Assembly (NCBI RefSeq): GCF_008327685.1
Contig: NZ_BDDE01000015.1
Location: 310,001-374,000, forward strand
DNA length: 64,000 nt
From: Actinomadura sp. K4S16
GTDB lineage: Bacteria; Actinomycetota; Actinomycetes; Streptosporangiales; Streptosporangiaceae
Reading direction: 5' to 3'
The position numbers and the translations under genes are program-made. Positions 46,964 to 55,238 of the stretch are shown here, one piece after another (position 1 is the stretch's first letter; every line of letters starts with the position of its first letter). The notes beneath the pieces are model-generated. The model saw nothing but the letters and a program-made list of their open reading frames with translations, was not told the DNA's origin and ran no database searches.

Positions 46964-48967
46964 TCACTCGTCCCCGGCCGAGGGGAGCAGGGAGGAGGAC
47001 GGCGGGACGAGGGAGAGCAGGGAGAACCAGCGCCGCTCGCCCGTGGCGGCGAACATCGCCTCCTCCAGTGCGGGGAGGAGGTCCTCGGACAGGACGGTGT
47101 CGGGTTGCGCCCGCTGGAGCAGCCGTTGCAGGCACAGGACGAGCCACTGGCCGTCCTCGAAGGCCCCGCCGAACGCGCTCCGGTTGTGCAGCCAGGTGAG
47201 CATGCACGAGGTCATCGCGTGCAGTTCGCAGTACCTCTTGGCCCGCGTCAGCGCCGCCACCGACGAGGTGTCGCCCTCGTTCGCGCGGATGCCCTCCTCG
47301 ATCCTGGCGCGCAGCGCGCCGATGGCCGAGACCAGGTCCTTCAGCTCGGCCGCGACGCCGGGCGCGGCGTGCGCGTTCGCCGCCGCCAGCATCTCCTCGG
47401 AGATCTCCTCGAACCGCTGGCCGACCTCGTCGCGGCCCTCGTTGGTGAGCTGGAGCAGGCGGCCGTCGGGGTCCCAGGGGGGCGGCGTCCGCGTCCAGCG
47501 GAACAGGTCGGCGAGCAGCTCGTCCTCGCGACCCGTCTCCGCCGGCGGGTCGATCAGGAAGGGCAGCTGGCCGGCGACGTTGGCGAGGTTCACGTGCGTG
47601 GTGCCCTCGAAGATGCTCGCGATCGCGTGGTCGCGCTGGAGCTTCTGGAACACCCCGTGCGCCACGCCCTCGCGCAGGTAGCCGCGCGCGGCGAGCACGG
47701 TCCCGATGCTGGCCACGACCTCCTCGCCGAGGACGGGCACGAAGTACTTCGCGATCGACGACCACAGGCTGAGCCGGCCGGGCGCGACCGTCAGGCAGCG
47801 CGCCACCGGGATCGCCACGCACTCGGCGATCAGCAGGTCCAGGTGCGCCTTGACCAGGTGGTCGCGGATGACCGGGATCTTGTAGATGTCCGAGCCGTAC
47901 AGGGTGCGCTGCCGCGCGTACTCCATCCCGATGCGCACCACGGCGTCCATCGTCCCGACCGACAGCGCGGCGATCGCGGTCCGCGTGATCTGGAGGGTCT
48001 TCAGCGTCTGGACGAGCCCGGAGCCGCGCCGCCCGATCACCCGCTCGGCGGGCAGCCGCGCCCCGGAGAACGCGACCCCGGACAGGTCGTGGCCGCGCAG
48101 CCCGACCGTCCGGACGGGCGGCAGCGACGACCAGGCGGCCGGGTCCAGCTCCCGCTTGTCGACCAGGATGAGGGAGAAGTCGCGCGGGCCGGTCCTGGCA
48201 TAGGTGGTGACGAACCGTCCGCGGGTGGCGTTGCCGACCGGCCACTTCACACCGGTCAGGACCAGCTCGTCCCCCTGGATCTCGGCCTCCGACTCCGACG
48301 CCATCACGTCGCTGCCGTGGTCGGCCTCCGAGACGCCGAAGCAGGCCAGGTCGCCGCGCAGCACGCCGTCCGCGACGGTCCTGCGCTGCCAGTCGTCGCC
48401 CCACAGCCACACCGGGTTCACCGCCAGGAGCCCGGAACCGTACATGACCGCGACGGTGACGCTGCGGCGGGAGATGCCGCGGGTGACGAAGAACAGCTCC
48501 TCAAGGGTCGTCAGGCGCCCGCCCAGCCCGATCGGCACCAAGTACTTGGGAAAACCCCATGCCCGGACGGCGTCGACCGCACCGGGCGGAAGCTCGTCGC
48601 GCTCCTCCGCCTCCACGATGGCCTTGTAGGAGAACGGTCCGGCCTCGTCGTCCATCGGGTCGCCGAGGTAGCCGTCCAGATCGGCTGCGATCCGGTGCGC
48701 GGGGGCCAGCCGCTCGCGCGGCGGCCTCTCGCGTGCGGCCCCCTCGGGGCCGGGGTTCCCGGGTCCGCGGTCGTCAGGTCCAGAGTTCTCGGGTGCGGAG
48801 TTCTCGGGTGCGGAGTTCCCGGGTGCGGGGGTCTCGGGGGCCGGGTTCTCGGCATGGCCCGGGTGGACGGAATGCGCGGGGTGGGCGGGGTTCTCGGCGT
48901 GGGCCCCGTGCGCGGAGTGGGCGGGGCGGGCGGAGTGCACGGGGTGTGCGGGGACCTTGCTATCCAT
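46964..48967 (-). CDS. Acyl-CoA (acyl-ACP) dehydrogenase family protein
   Basis: A 667-residue flavoenzyme-type protein. The first ~85 residues are low-complexity His/Pro/Ala (HPAHSVHPGHAENPA) and PENSAPENSGP repeats. The dehydrogenase fold follows: FFVTRGISRRSVTVAVMYGSGLLAVNPVWLWG, CFGVSEADHGSDVMAS (FAD/substrate site), TRTAIAALSVGTMDAVVRIGMEYARQRTLYG and FEGTTHVNLANVAGQLPFL. A longer C-terminal helical region ends LPSAGDE. It is probably cytosolic. It would introduce or remove a double bond in an acyl chain bound to CoA or, given the operon, to the ACP. The FAAL gene follows after five bases. Confidence 0.9.
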   Translation of the reverse strand: MDSKVPAHPVHSARPAHSAHGAHAENPAHPAHSVHPGHAENPAPETPAPGNSAPENSAPENSGPDDRGPGNPGPEGAARERPPRERLAPAHRIAADLDGYLGDPMDDEAGPFSYKAIVEAEERDELPPGAVDAVRAWGFPKYLVPIGLGGRLTTLEELFFVTRGISRRSVTVAVMYGSGLLAVNPVWLWGDDWQRRTVADGVLRGDLACFGVSEADHGSDVMASESEAEIQGDELVLTGVKWPVGNATRGRFVTTYARTGPRDFSLILVDKRELDPAAWSSLPPVRTVGLRGHDLSGVAFSGARLPAERVIGRRGSGLVQTLKTLQITRTAIAALSVGTMDAVVRIGMEYARQRTLYGSDIYKIPVIRDHLVKAHLDLLIAECVAIPVARCLTVAPGRLSLWSSIAKYFVPVLGEEVVASIGTVLAARGYLREGVAHGVFQKLQRDHAIASIFEGTTHVNLANVAGQLPFLIDPPAETGREDELLADLFRWTRTPPPWDPDGRLLQLTNEGRDEVGQRFEEISEEMLAAANAHAAPGVAAELKDLVSAIGALRARIEEGIRANEGDTSSVAALTRAKRYCELHAMTSCMLTWLHNRSAFGGAFEDGQWLVLCLQRLLQRAQPDTVLSEDLLPALEEAMFAATGERRWFSLLSLVPPSSSLLPSAGDE

Positions 48968-49039
48968 TTTTCTCTTCGACTCCCTTGTGCGGGTCGCGCC
49001 TCCCGGGGCGAGGGCGCGACTCCTGTGCGGGTCGGCTCC

Positions 49040-49492
49040 CTATGGCTGCGCGGTATCGCCGGACGGGCCCCCCGCGTCGTCGGCGTTCATCGGATCCTCC
49101 ATGCGCCTCCCGACCACCCGGGCGAGCGTCATCGCCGCGGGCAGCGGGCGGACCATGACGGTCAGACCGGTCACGAGCCCGGTCTCGCCGTACCTGAGCA
49201 GGTCCAGTCCCTGGACGGCCTTGCCCAGCACCTTCGCGCTGAAGACCAGCGCGTGCGCCGGCGGGCCCGCGCCGTTCGCCCCGCCGGAGGGGACCCCCAC
49301 CAGCTCGTCGGTGTAGTGGAAGTCCTCGAAGACGTCCAGCAGGACGCCGAGCAGCGCGGCGACGGTGTCGCGGCCCACGTAGGGCTTCACCATCACCGGG
49401 CTGCGGAACTCGATGGCCGGGTCCAGCGCACCGATGATCGCGGCGAGGTCCTTGGCCTCCACCGCCGATCGGAACGTTCCGGGCACCGTCAT
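49040..49492 (-). CDS. SnoaL/NTF2-like protein
   Basis: A 150-residue cone-fold protein: FRSAVEAKDLAAIIGALDPAIEFRSPVMVKPYVGRDTVAALLGVLLDVFEDFHYTDELVG, then beta-strands and PLPAAMTLARVVGRRMEDP. The ATG at 49492 follows GGGAG. Small NTF2-like proteins of this type bind hydrophobic ligands and act as isomerases, cyclases or hydrolases in polyketide and lipid pathways. It lies in the same operon as the ACP, SGNH hydrolases and FAAL, which suggests action on the same acyl product. No catalytic residues can be assigned with confidence. Confidence 0.82.
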   Translation of the reverse strand: MTVPGTFRSAVEAKDLAAIIGALDPAIEFRSPVMVKPYVGRDTVAALLGVLLDVFEDFHYTDELVGVPSGGANGAGPPAHALVFSAKVLGKAVQGLDLLRYGETGLVTGLTVMVRPLPAAMTLARVVGRRMEDPMNADDAGGPSGDTAQP

Positions 49493-49521
49493 CTCGGCTG
49501 CTCCCTTCGCTTGCCGTGCGG

Positions 49522-50352
49522 TCAGTCGGCCGTCCTTGGCGGGACGGCGCCGGCGGGGGGCGTGTCCGGTGCGGGGTCGCCGAGCGCGGCGGCGGGAGCG
49601 GTGCGGGGCACGGCGGCGCTGGCGAGGTCCCGCGCCCAGACCCGGTAGCCCGCGGCCGACGGGTGGAAGCCGTCGGACGCGAACAGCCGCCGGTCGCGGG
49701 CCATCGCCTCGTCCATGGGAGCGTGGACGGCGCCGCCCGCCGCGGCCGCGTCCCGCATGACGCGGTCCATCGCGCGCGCCCGCGCGCCGAGGACGGAGCG
49801 CAGCGGGCGCGGGAGGGCGGGGAACCGGTGCACCGGCGGCATGCCGGCGACGAGCACCGTCGCGTCCGGGAACCGTCCGCGCAGCAGGGCGACGAGCTCG
49901 GTCACGTCCGCCGCCCAGCGGCGCAGGGAGCGCCGCCGGATCAGGTCGTTGATGCCCGTGGTGACGACCACGAGGTCCGGCGGCGACCCGTTCGCGGGCG
50001 GGACGAGCCCGCCGATGATGCGCCGGGCCGTCGCGCCGTTCTCGCCGGAGACCGACCAGGACACGCTGCGCCGCAGCCGCTCGCCCAGTTCCTCCGCCAG
50101 GAAGCCGGGCAGCGCCTCCGCGTGCCGGGACGCGCCGACGCCCACGGCGGTGGACTCGCCGATCACCACGACCCGGAAGGCGGGGCCCCGCCGGGGATCG
50201 GCGCCGGCGACGAAGCCCCTCTCGTCCCCGGTCGCCGGGGCGAGCCGCGGTGTCCGCCGCACCGTCCGCCATGCCTGCACGGCCAGCACGGGAGCGAGCA
50301 GCGGCAGCAGCGGCGAACGCAGCGCGCGGGCGGCGGAATATTCTCTTTTCAT
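49522..50352 (-). CDS. SGNH/GDSL hydrolase 1
   Basis: A 276-residue SGNH esterase or lipase. Block I reads VVIGESTAVGVGAS (Ser nucleophile, GES instead of GDS), the oxyanion Gly-Asn is in TTGINDL, and the catalytic Asp-His pair is in SDGFHPS. An N-terminal hydrophobic stretch (RSPLLPLLAPVLAVQAW) may be a membrane anchor. A Pro/Ala-rich tail ends PPRTAD. The ATG at 50352 lies 34 bases after the next SGNH gene. Two such hydrolases side by side in an acyl-carrier operon could deacylate or transacylate the product. Substrate unknown. Confidence 0.88.
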   Translation of the reverse strand: MKREYSAARALRSPLLPLLAPVLAVQAWRTVRRTPRLAPATGDERGFVAGADPRRGPAFRVVVIGESTAVGVGASRHAEALPGFLAEELGERLRRSVSWSVSGENGATARRIIGGLVPPANGSPPDLVVVTTGINDLIRRRSLRRWAADVTELVALLRGRFPDATVLVAGMPPVHRFPALPRPLRSVLGARARAMDRVMRDAAAAGGAVHAPMDEAMARDRRLFASDGFHPSAAGYRVWARDLASAAVPRTAPAAALGDPAPDTPPAGAVPPRTAD

Positions 50353-50386
50353 CAGTCTCCCAGACTGCTTGATCGGCCCCCGGAAC

Positions 50387-51031
50387 TCATTTCACCCGCT
50401 CGCCGAGCAGGCTTGCCGCGATCTGCGCCATCACCTCCGCGACATAGGCGTGCCCTTCCGGGTTCAGATGGATTCCGTCGGCGCTCCACATCGCCGGATC
50501 GGCGACTCTCGCCACCGTTTCCCGCTCGGGGAACGCCATTCCGAACTCGCGCGACACCCGGTCGAGTTCGGCGTTGAAGTCGTGAATGCGTTGTACGGTG
50601 CGTTTCTTTCGGAACTGCGATATCGGGCTGATGTCCAGCAGCGGCGGCCGCGGCACCGGGATGGCGAGGGCGACCGCGCCGCGCCCGCGGGCCCAGCCGA
50701 ACAGCTCCGCCAGCCGGCGGGCCGCGGCCTCCGGCTCGAAGCCGCGCAGCGCGTCGTTCATGCCGCAGCCGAGCACGACCAGCCGCGGCCGCAACTCCCG
50801 CACGCCGGGCAGCTGGTCGCGGACCACGTCCTCGACCGTCGCGCCCGGATCGGAGGCGTTGAGCATCTCCTCGCGGGGAATCCCCAGGTGACGGGCCAGT
50901 CGTCCGGCCCAGCCGAGCCAACCGCCGGCCGGATCCGGATCGTCCTGGCCCTCGGCCACGCTGTCGCCGAGCACCACCATGGCGGGCATGGCGGGCCCGG
51001 CGGCGCCGGCCTCGGGCCGGCCGGCCATCAC
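50387..51031 (-). CDS. SGNH/GDSL hydrolase 2
   Basis: A 214-residue SGNH hydrolase. Block I is MVVLGDSVAEGQDD, the Asn block is LGCGMNDALRG and the Asp-His block is SADGIHLNPEGH. It lacks the hydrophobic N-terminus of its neighbour and is probably cytosolic. The GTG at 51031 overlaps the ACP gene by four bases (GTGA); an ATG at 51028 would overlap by one. Coupling to the ACP gene suggests it may act on the carrier-bound acyl chain as a thioesterase or acyltransferase, which is inference. It is only distantly similar to the other SGNH protein, so it is probably not a recent duplicate. Confidence 0.88.
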   Translation of the reverse strand: MMAGRPEAGAAGPAMPAMVVLGDSVAEGQDDPDPAGGWLGWAGRLARHLGIPREEMLNASDPGATVEDVVRDQLPGVRELRPRLVVLGCGMNDALRGFEPEAAARRLAELFGWARGRGAVALAIPVPRPPLLDISPISQFRKKRTVQRIHDFNAELDRVSREFGMAFPERETVARVADPAMWSADGIHLNPEGHAYVAEVMAQIAASLLGERVK

Positions 51032-51285
51032 GTGACGAGGTCGAGCAGGTAGTCGGTGAGGTCGGCCACCGTCTCCCGGCGCCGCGCCTCGGCCACGTCG
51101 ACCTCGACCTGGAGGTGGTCCTCGATGTCGCTGATGATGCTGATCGCGTACACCGAGTCGACCCCGTAGCGGGCGAGTTCCACCCCGGGATCGATGTTTT
51201 CCACAGGCCTGTCGAGGTAGAAGGCGATCTTGTCAAGAAGCCACGATTGCAGCTCGTCGTGGGAAATTGTTTCCGATCGGGTCAC
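51028..51285 (-). CDS. Acyl carrier protein
   Basis: An 85-residue carrier protein of the ACP/PCP fold. The phosphopantetheine-accepting Ser is in RYGVDSVYAISII (helix 2 start), with LLDKIAFYLDRPVENIDPGVELA before it and VADLTDYLLDLV at the end. GTG 51285 has GGAGG seven bases upstream, better than the GTG at 51291. It is the first gene of the minus-strand operon ACP-SGNH-SGNH-SnoaL-ACAD-FAAL. It would carry the chain activated by the FAAL. The DSVYA form resembles stand-alone ACPs that work with FAALs. Confidence 0.92.
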   Translation of the reverse strand: MTRSETISHDELQSWLLDKIAFYLDRPVENIDPGVELARYGVDSVYAISIISDIEDHLQVEVDVAEARRRETVADLTDYLLDLVT

Positions 51286-51748
51286 CGCCACTCCTCCTTT
51301 GTCAGAGGATCATCGAATCAATCGCGATTGGTAACGGAAGACGAGCAACACGCAAGATACAACCAAATGGTGGGCGTGTCTCGATCCGGCTGTGAACGAT
51401 CGGACACGAAGGTGTCTCCGTCCTGTAAACCGAGTCAGTGGTACGGTAAAAACGGCGAGAAGTTACCGATCAGTAACCACTTCCGATTAGGGCCCAGCGC
51501 GGGCCGGGCGGGCACGCCCTCACCCCGCGCCCCACCGATACGTCCACCCCCGCGGGCCCCCCGGCGGCACGCGACCTGCGCCGTTCCCCAACCGGCTCGG
51601 CCCCGGGGCGCCGCTCCGCCGACCGCACCCCGGGCACGTTCCATGAGAATTTCGGACAACCCTTCGACCGGGTGCCGCGCGGCCCCGCGGCGCCGGTCTT
51701 ACCAAGAGGCAAGGTTCATCTGTCCAACCGGCAGGAGCCATCAGTCGG
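51286..51748. other. 463-bp region upstream of the ACP operon
   Basis: Lower G+C than its surroundings over 51300-51480. It holds the ACP ribosome site (AAAGGAGG), and GTTAC-CGATCA-GTAAC (51462-51477) as a small inverted repeat. Further GTAAC/GGTAC words lie near 51332 and 51440. Several overlapping minus-strand frames between 51435 and 51741 lack ribosome sites and coding features. It is probably the promoter region of the acyl operon. Confidence 0.5.
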
Positions 51749-52753
51749 TCAGGACACGCTTACAGGGCCGTCCAGGCACGACACGACGGGGTTGGGCTCG
51801 CGCGCCTCCGCGAGCCGGGCGAGGACCGCCCGCGCGTGCCGCGACCGCCACCGGTACACCGCGAGCCGGTGGAATCTTACGAGTTGCCCGGCCGGAGGAC
51901 GGGCCCCCTCCGTCAGCGCGTAGCCGTGGCGGCGCAGCCGCGACGCGAGAACGTACTGGACGAAGTCCGCCTCCCAGCCCTCCAGGCGGTCGCGCCAGGC
52001 CCCGACCCGGCGGGCGTTGACCTCCTCGTGCGTGCGCAGGTGCCACTTCCGCGTGGACGGCACCGTCTGCCGGGCGTGCCGGTGCGCCGTCCTCATCCCG
52101 GGGTCGTACTCCTCGCCGAGGAACTCGCAGAGCCGCGTCAGGGCGTCCTCAGGGTCGGCGACCAGGTCCTCGTAGCGGAACTCGTAGAACGTGGCGGGGC
52201 CGAGGCGGGCGCGCAGGCGCATGCCGGTGTCGACCGCCTCCCGCCATGTCAGCGCGGCGGTGTGGATGTCGCCGTGGAACCACGGCATCCGCATCAGGGA
52301 GCTCACCGCGTCCCGTCCGTCCCTGACGAGATGGATGAACTGGGCGTCGGGGAACATCCGCCGGAGCATCGGCACCCGGCGGAAGTAGCTCGGCCGCTTG
52401 TCCCCCCAGCGCGGCTTGCCGTGCCGGCGGGCGTAGGCGCGGAACACGGCCGCGATCGCCGAGCCGAGCGTCGGCGGCCCCTGCACGATCTCCTCGACCA
52501 CGGCGGCGGCGTCCAGCCGCAGGACCTTGAACTTGGTGCCCTCGCCGCTGGTGATCCACTCGGCCAGCGCGCGCCGGTTCTCCGGCCGCTCCAGGTCGCC
52601 GAACCGGTGCCGGGCCTCGTAGGCGGTGTGCACGAACCGCGTCTCGGACGGGAACGCGATGCGCCGGTGCGAGTGGAGCATCTGCTGGAGCAGCGTCGTC
52701 CCCGACCTCGGGCACCCGAGGACGAAGACCGGCCGGCACGATTCCCCTGTCAT
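51749..52753 (-). CDS. Sulfotransferase family protein
   Basis: A ~334-residue PAPS-dependent sulfotransferase-fold protein. The 5'-phosphosulfate loop is VFVLGCPRSGTTLLQQMLHSH and the 3'-phosphate site is FIHLVRDGRDAVSSLMRM. Helices ending in RYEDLVADPEDALTRLCEFLGEEYDPGM are typical of the stf0/sulfotransferase_3-like group. The ATG at 52753 gives the normal distance to the PAPS loop; an upstream in-frame start at 52792 is possible. It lies 463 bases upstream of the acyl operon on the same strand and may sulfate its product, but co-transcription is not shown. Cytosolic. Confidence 0.85.
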   Translation of the reverse strand: MTGESCRPVFVLGCPRSGTTLLQQMLHSHRRIAFPSETRFVHTAYEARHRFGDLERPENRRALAEWITSGEGTKFKVLRLDAAAVVEEIVQGPPTLGSAIAAVFRAYARRHGKPRWGDKRPSYFRRVPMLRRMFPDAQFIHLVRDGRDAVSSLMRMPWFHGDIHTAALTWREAVDTGMRLRARLGPATFYEFRYEDLVADPEDALTRLCEFLGEEYDPGMRTAHRHARQTVPSTRKWHLRTHEEVNARRVGAWRDRLEGWEADFVQYVLASRLRRHGYALTEGARPPAGQLVRFHRLAVYRWRSRHARAVLARLAEAREPNPVVSCLDGPVSVS

Positions 52754-52928
52754 GGCCAGCGGGTACCCGCGCCCCCCGCGAAGAACGCCCAAGCGGATCT
52801 CAACATCACGTGAAAAGCGCAGGCCTGCGGGCCGGTGGGCCGGTCGGTCCCCAATTGTCGGCCATGTAATGCCAACAAGCGGTTTCTTGGTCTCCGCATA
52901 GGGCGCGGGATATGCGCCGCCGGACGGA

Positions 52929-52969
52929 GTCGAAGCCGCCGGAGTGGTTCACCGCCCGGCGGCTTCGAC
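52929..52969 (-). terminator. Terminator-like hairpin at the LysR stop
   Basis: GTCGAAGCCGCCGG (52929-52942) pairs perfectly with CCGGCGGCTTCGAC (52956-52969) around a 13-base loop. The LysR stop codon (52949-52951) lies in the loop. There is no U-tract. Confidence 0.6.
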
Positions 52970-53911
52970 CTCGTCCGGCGGCGCCCCGCCCTTTTCCGGC
53001 CCTGGCGTTTCCGGTGTTGCGCCGCGAGGTGGGGCGGTGGCCGCCGGGACGTCCAGGCCCGCCAGGAAAGCGGCGGCGGCCGGGGACGGGCCCAGGCGGC
53101 TCCAGATCATGTGCTCCACCCGGGTGGGCGGGTCGCGGAGTTCGATGACGTGCAGGCCGGCGACCCCGGTGACGTAGGCGGCGGGCAGCATGCCGACGCC
53201 CAGGCCGAGCCGGACCAGCCGCACCACGAGGTCCGGGGTCGTCACCTCGAAGGCGACGTCCCGGACGACCCCGGCGGCGGCGAAAGCCTCGTCGGACTGC
53301 GCGCGCCCGGCCGTCCCGGCGGAGAAGTCGACGAACACCTCGTCCGAGAGCCCCCGCAGGTCGACGTCCGCCGCCGCGGCCAGCGGGTGCCCGGGGGCGA
53401 CCACCGCGACCAGTTCACCGCGGGCCAGGACGCGGCCGTGGACGCCTTTCGGCTGCGCGCTGCGCGGCAGCCCGAGGAACGCCACGTCCAGCGTGCCCTG
53501 CCGCACCCGCTCGGCCATCTCCGCGCTCCCGCCCAGGCGCAGCGTGATCCGCACCTGCGGATGGCGGACGTGGAAGTCCTTCAGCGCGTTCGGCAGGTCC
53601 ACCGCCGTCACGGTGGGGATCGCGCCGATGGCGAGCCGGCCGCGGATCTCGCCGGACACCGCCGCGACCTCGGCGCGGGCCCGGTCCGCGGCGTCGAGGG
53701 CCTGCCGGGCGGCGAGGAGGAAGGCCTCCCCCGCCGGGGTCAGCCGCACCCGGCGGCTCGTCCGGTCGAAGAGGCGGGTGCCGAGCTCGCGTTCCAGCCG
53801 GGCGATCTGGTGGCTCAGCGCCGACTGGACGACCCGGCACCGCTCGGCCGCGCGGGTGAAGTTCGCCGTCTCGGCCACCGCGACCACGTAGCGCATCTGC
53901 TGGAGCTCCAT
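52949..53911 (-). CDS. LysR family transcriptional regulator
   Basis: A 320-residue LysR protein. The N-terminal winged helix is MELQQMRYVVAVAETANFTRAAERCRVVQSALSHQIARLERELGTRLFDRTSRRVRLTPAG. The effector domain begins around residue 90 with IRGRLAIGAIPTVTAVDLPNALKDFHVRHPQVRITL. A Pro/Gly-rich tail ends EVEAAGR. ATG 53911 is preferred over the upstream in-frame start at 53935. It is divergent from an MFS transporter, with the palindrome ATCGTG-AAT-CACGAT between them. It therefore most likely controls the transporter in response to an exported or toxic compound. Effector unknown. Confidence 0.92.
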   Translation of the reverse strand: MELQQMRYVVAVAETANFTRAAERCRVVQSALSHQIARLERELGTRLFDRTSRRVRLTPAGEAFLLAARQALDAADRARAEVAAVSGEIRGRLAIGAIPTVTAVDLPNALKDFHVRHPQVRITLRLGGSAEMAERVRQGTLDVAFLGLPRSAQPKGVHGRVLARGELVAVVAPGHPLAAAADVDLRGLSDEVFVDFSAGTAGRAQSDEAFAAAGVVRDVAFEVTTPDLVVRLVRLGLGVGMLPAAYVTGVAGLHVIELRDPPTRVEHMIWSRLGPSPAAAAFLAGLDVPAATAPPRGATPETPGPEKGGAPPDEVEAAGR

Positions 53912-53917
53912 CGATCC

Positions 53918-53932
53918 ATCGTGAATCACGAT
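53918..53932. promoter_or_regulatory. LysR operator between the LysR and MFS genes
   Basis: ATCGTG-AAT-CACGAT is a perfect 15-base palindrome immediately upstream of the LysR start. It fits the T-N11-A type of LysR sites and lies in the divergent promoter gap. Confidence 0.6.
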
Positions 53933-53990
53933 CAATCAGATGACAAACATGTGTTGGACTCATCAATGGCTCCCTGGCGAGACTCCGGGG

Positions 53991-55238
53991 GTGGACAAGA
54001 ACGCGCCGACAAGCGAGAACGAGAAGACGGCCGAGAGCCCGGCCGCACCCGAGGAGCGGACCCCGGCGGCCCTGCGGGCATGGCTGGGGGTCGCGGCGAT
54101 CACGGCGAGCCTGTTCGCCTTCCTCACCACCGAGTTGATGCCCGTCGGCATCCTCACTCCGGTGAGCACCAGCCTGGGCGTCTCGGTCGGGGTCGCCGGG
54201 CTGATGGTCACCGTCTACGGCATCTCGGCCGGGCTGGGCGTGCCGTTCATCGTGGCGTGGACCAGGCGCGTCAACCGGCGCGTCCTGCTGTCGGCGCTGC
54301 TCGCGGTCCTGGCGGCGGGGAACCTGGTCACCGCCGTCTCCCCGAACTTTCCGCTGCTGCTGGCGACGCGGCTCGCCATGGGGTTCGCCAACGGGGTGTT
54401 CTGGGCCATCGGCGTGAGCATGGCGATGCGCCTCGTCCCGGAGCGCCACGCGAACAGGGCGGCCGCGGTGGTGATGTCCGGCATCTCGATCGCCGCGGTG
54501 GCGGGCATGCCGCTCGGGACGCTCCTCGAGGACCTCACCGGCTGGCGGACGACGTTCCTCATCTGGAGCGGCCTCAGCGCGCTGGTGCTCCTCACGGTCG
54601 CCGCCGTGATCCCGTCACTGCCGTCGCGGAACGCGGTGCCGGTCCGGGAGGTCTTCCTCCTGCCGGTCAGGAACGTGCCGCTCCGGACGGTGATGGTCAC
54701 CGTCGTGCTGTTCGTGCTCGGCCACTTCGGCGCCTACACCTTCGTGCGGCCGTTCCTGGAGGGCGACGCGAACGCCTCCCCCGCGGCCATCACCGGGCTC
54801 CTGATGGCCTACGGCATCGGCGGCGCGGTCGGGAACTTCGTCGCCGGGCACACCGCGACCAGGCACCTGCGGGCCACCTTCGTCACCGCCTGCTCGGGGC
54901 TCGTGGCGTCCCTGCTGCTCCTGCTCGCGATCGGGCACTGGACGGCCGCGCCGGTCGTCCTGCTCGTCCTGTGGGGCGTGTCCTTCGGCGCCTGGCAGCT
55001 GTGCCAGGTCAACATGACGCTCGCCGCCGCGCCCGACACCTTCGAGGCCGCGATGTCGCTGAACACCATGGCCTACAACACCTCCATCGCGGTCGGCGCC
55101 CTGTTCGGCGGGCTGTTCGCCGACCATCTGGGGGTCAGGAGCGTCCTCTGGTTCGGGGCGGCGCTGACGGCGGCGTCGCTGCTCGTCACGCTCGCCGGCG
55201 TCCGCCGGGGCCGTCCCGCGTCAGCAGATGCGCGGTAG
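53991..55238 (+). CDS. MFS transporter, DHA1 type
   Basis: A 415-residue 12-TM facilitator. The first helix carries FLTTELMPVGILTPVSTSLGVSVGVAGLMVTVYGISAGLGVPFIV, the AraJ/sugar-efflux-like opening. MGFANGVFWAIGVSMAMRLVPERHANRAAAVVMSGISIAAVAGMPLGTLLED follows in helices 4-5. The GTG at 53991 gives a short hydrophilic N-terminus; an ATG at 53940 is a less likely alternative. It is divergent from a LysR regulator with a shared palindrome. Efflux of sugars, arabinose-like compounds or drugs is the usual range. It converges on hypE with an 18-base overlap of coding ends. Confidence 0.9.
   Translation: MDKNAPTSENEKTAESPAAPEERTPAALRAWLGVAAITASLFAFLTTELMPVGILTPVSTSLGVSVGVAGLMVTVYGISAGLGVPFIVAWTRRVNRRVLLSALLAVLAAGNLVTAVSPNFPLLLATRLAMGFANGVFWAIGVSMAMRLVPERHANRAAAVVMSGISIAAVAGMPLGTLLEDLTGWRTTFLIWSGLSALVLLTVAAVIPSLPSRNAVPVREVFLLPVRNVPLRTVMVTVVLFVLGHFGAYTFVRPFLEGDANASPAAITGLLMAYGIGGAVGNFVAGHTATRHLRATFVTACSGLVASLLLLLAIGHWTAAPVVLLVLWGVSFGAWQLCQVNMTLAAAPDTFEAAMSLNTMAYNTSIAVGALFGGLFADHLGVRSVLWFGAALTAASLLVTLAGVRRGRPASADAR

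Noticed and set aside
51435..51741. Cluster of short minus-strand frames upstream of the ACP operon
   Set aside because: Three overlapping frames compete with none showing a ribosome site or conserved sequence. The area is better explained as a promoter region.
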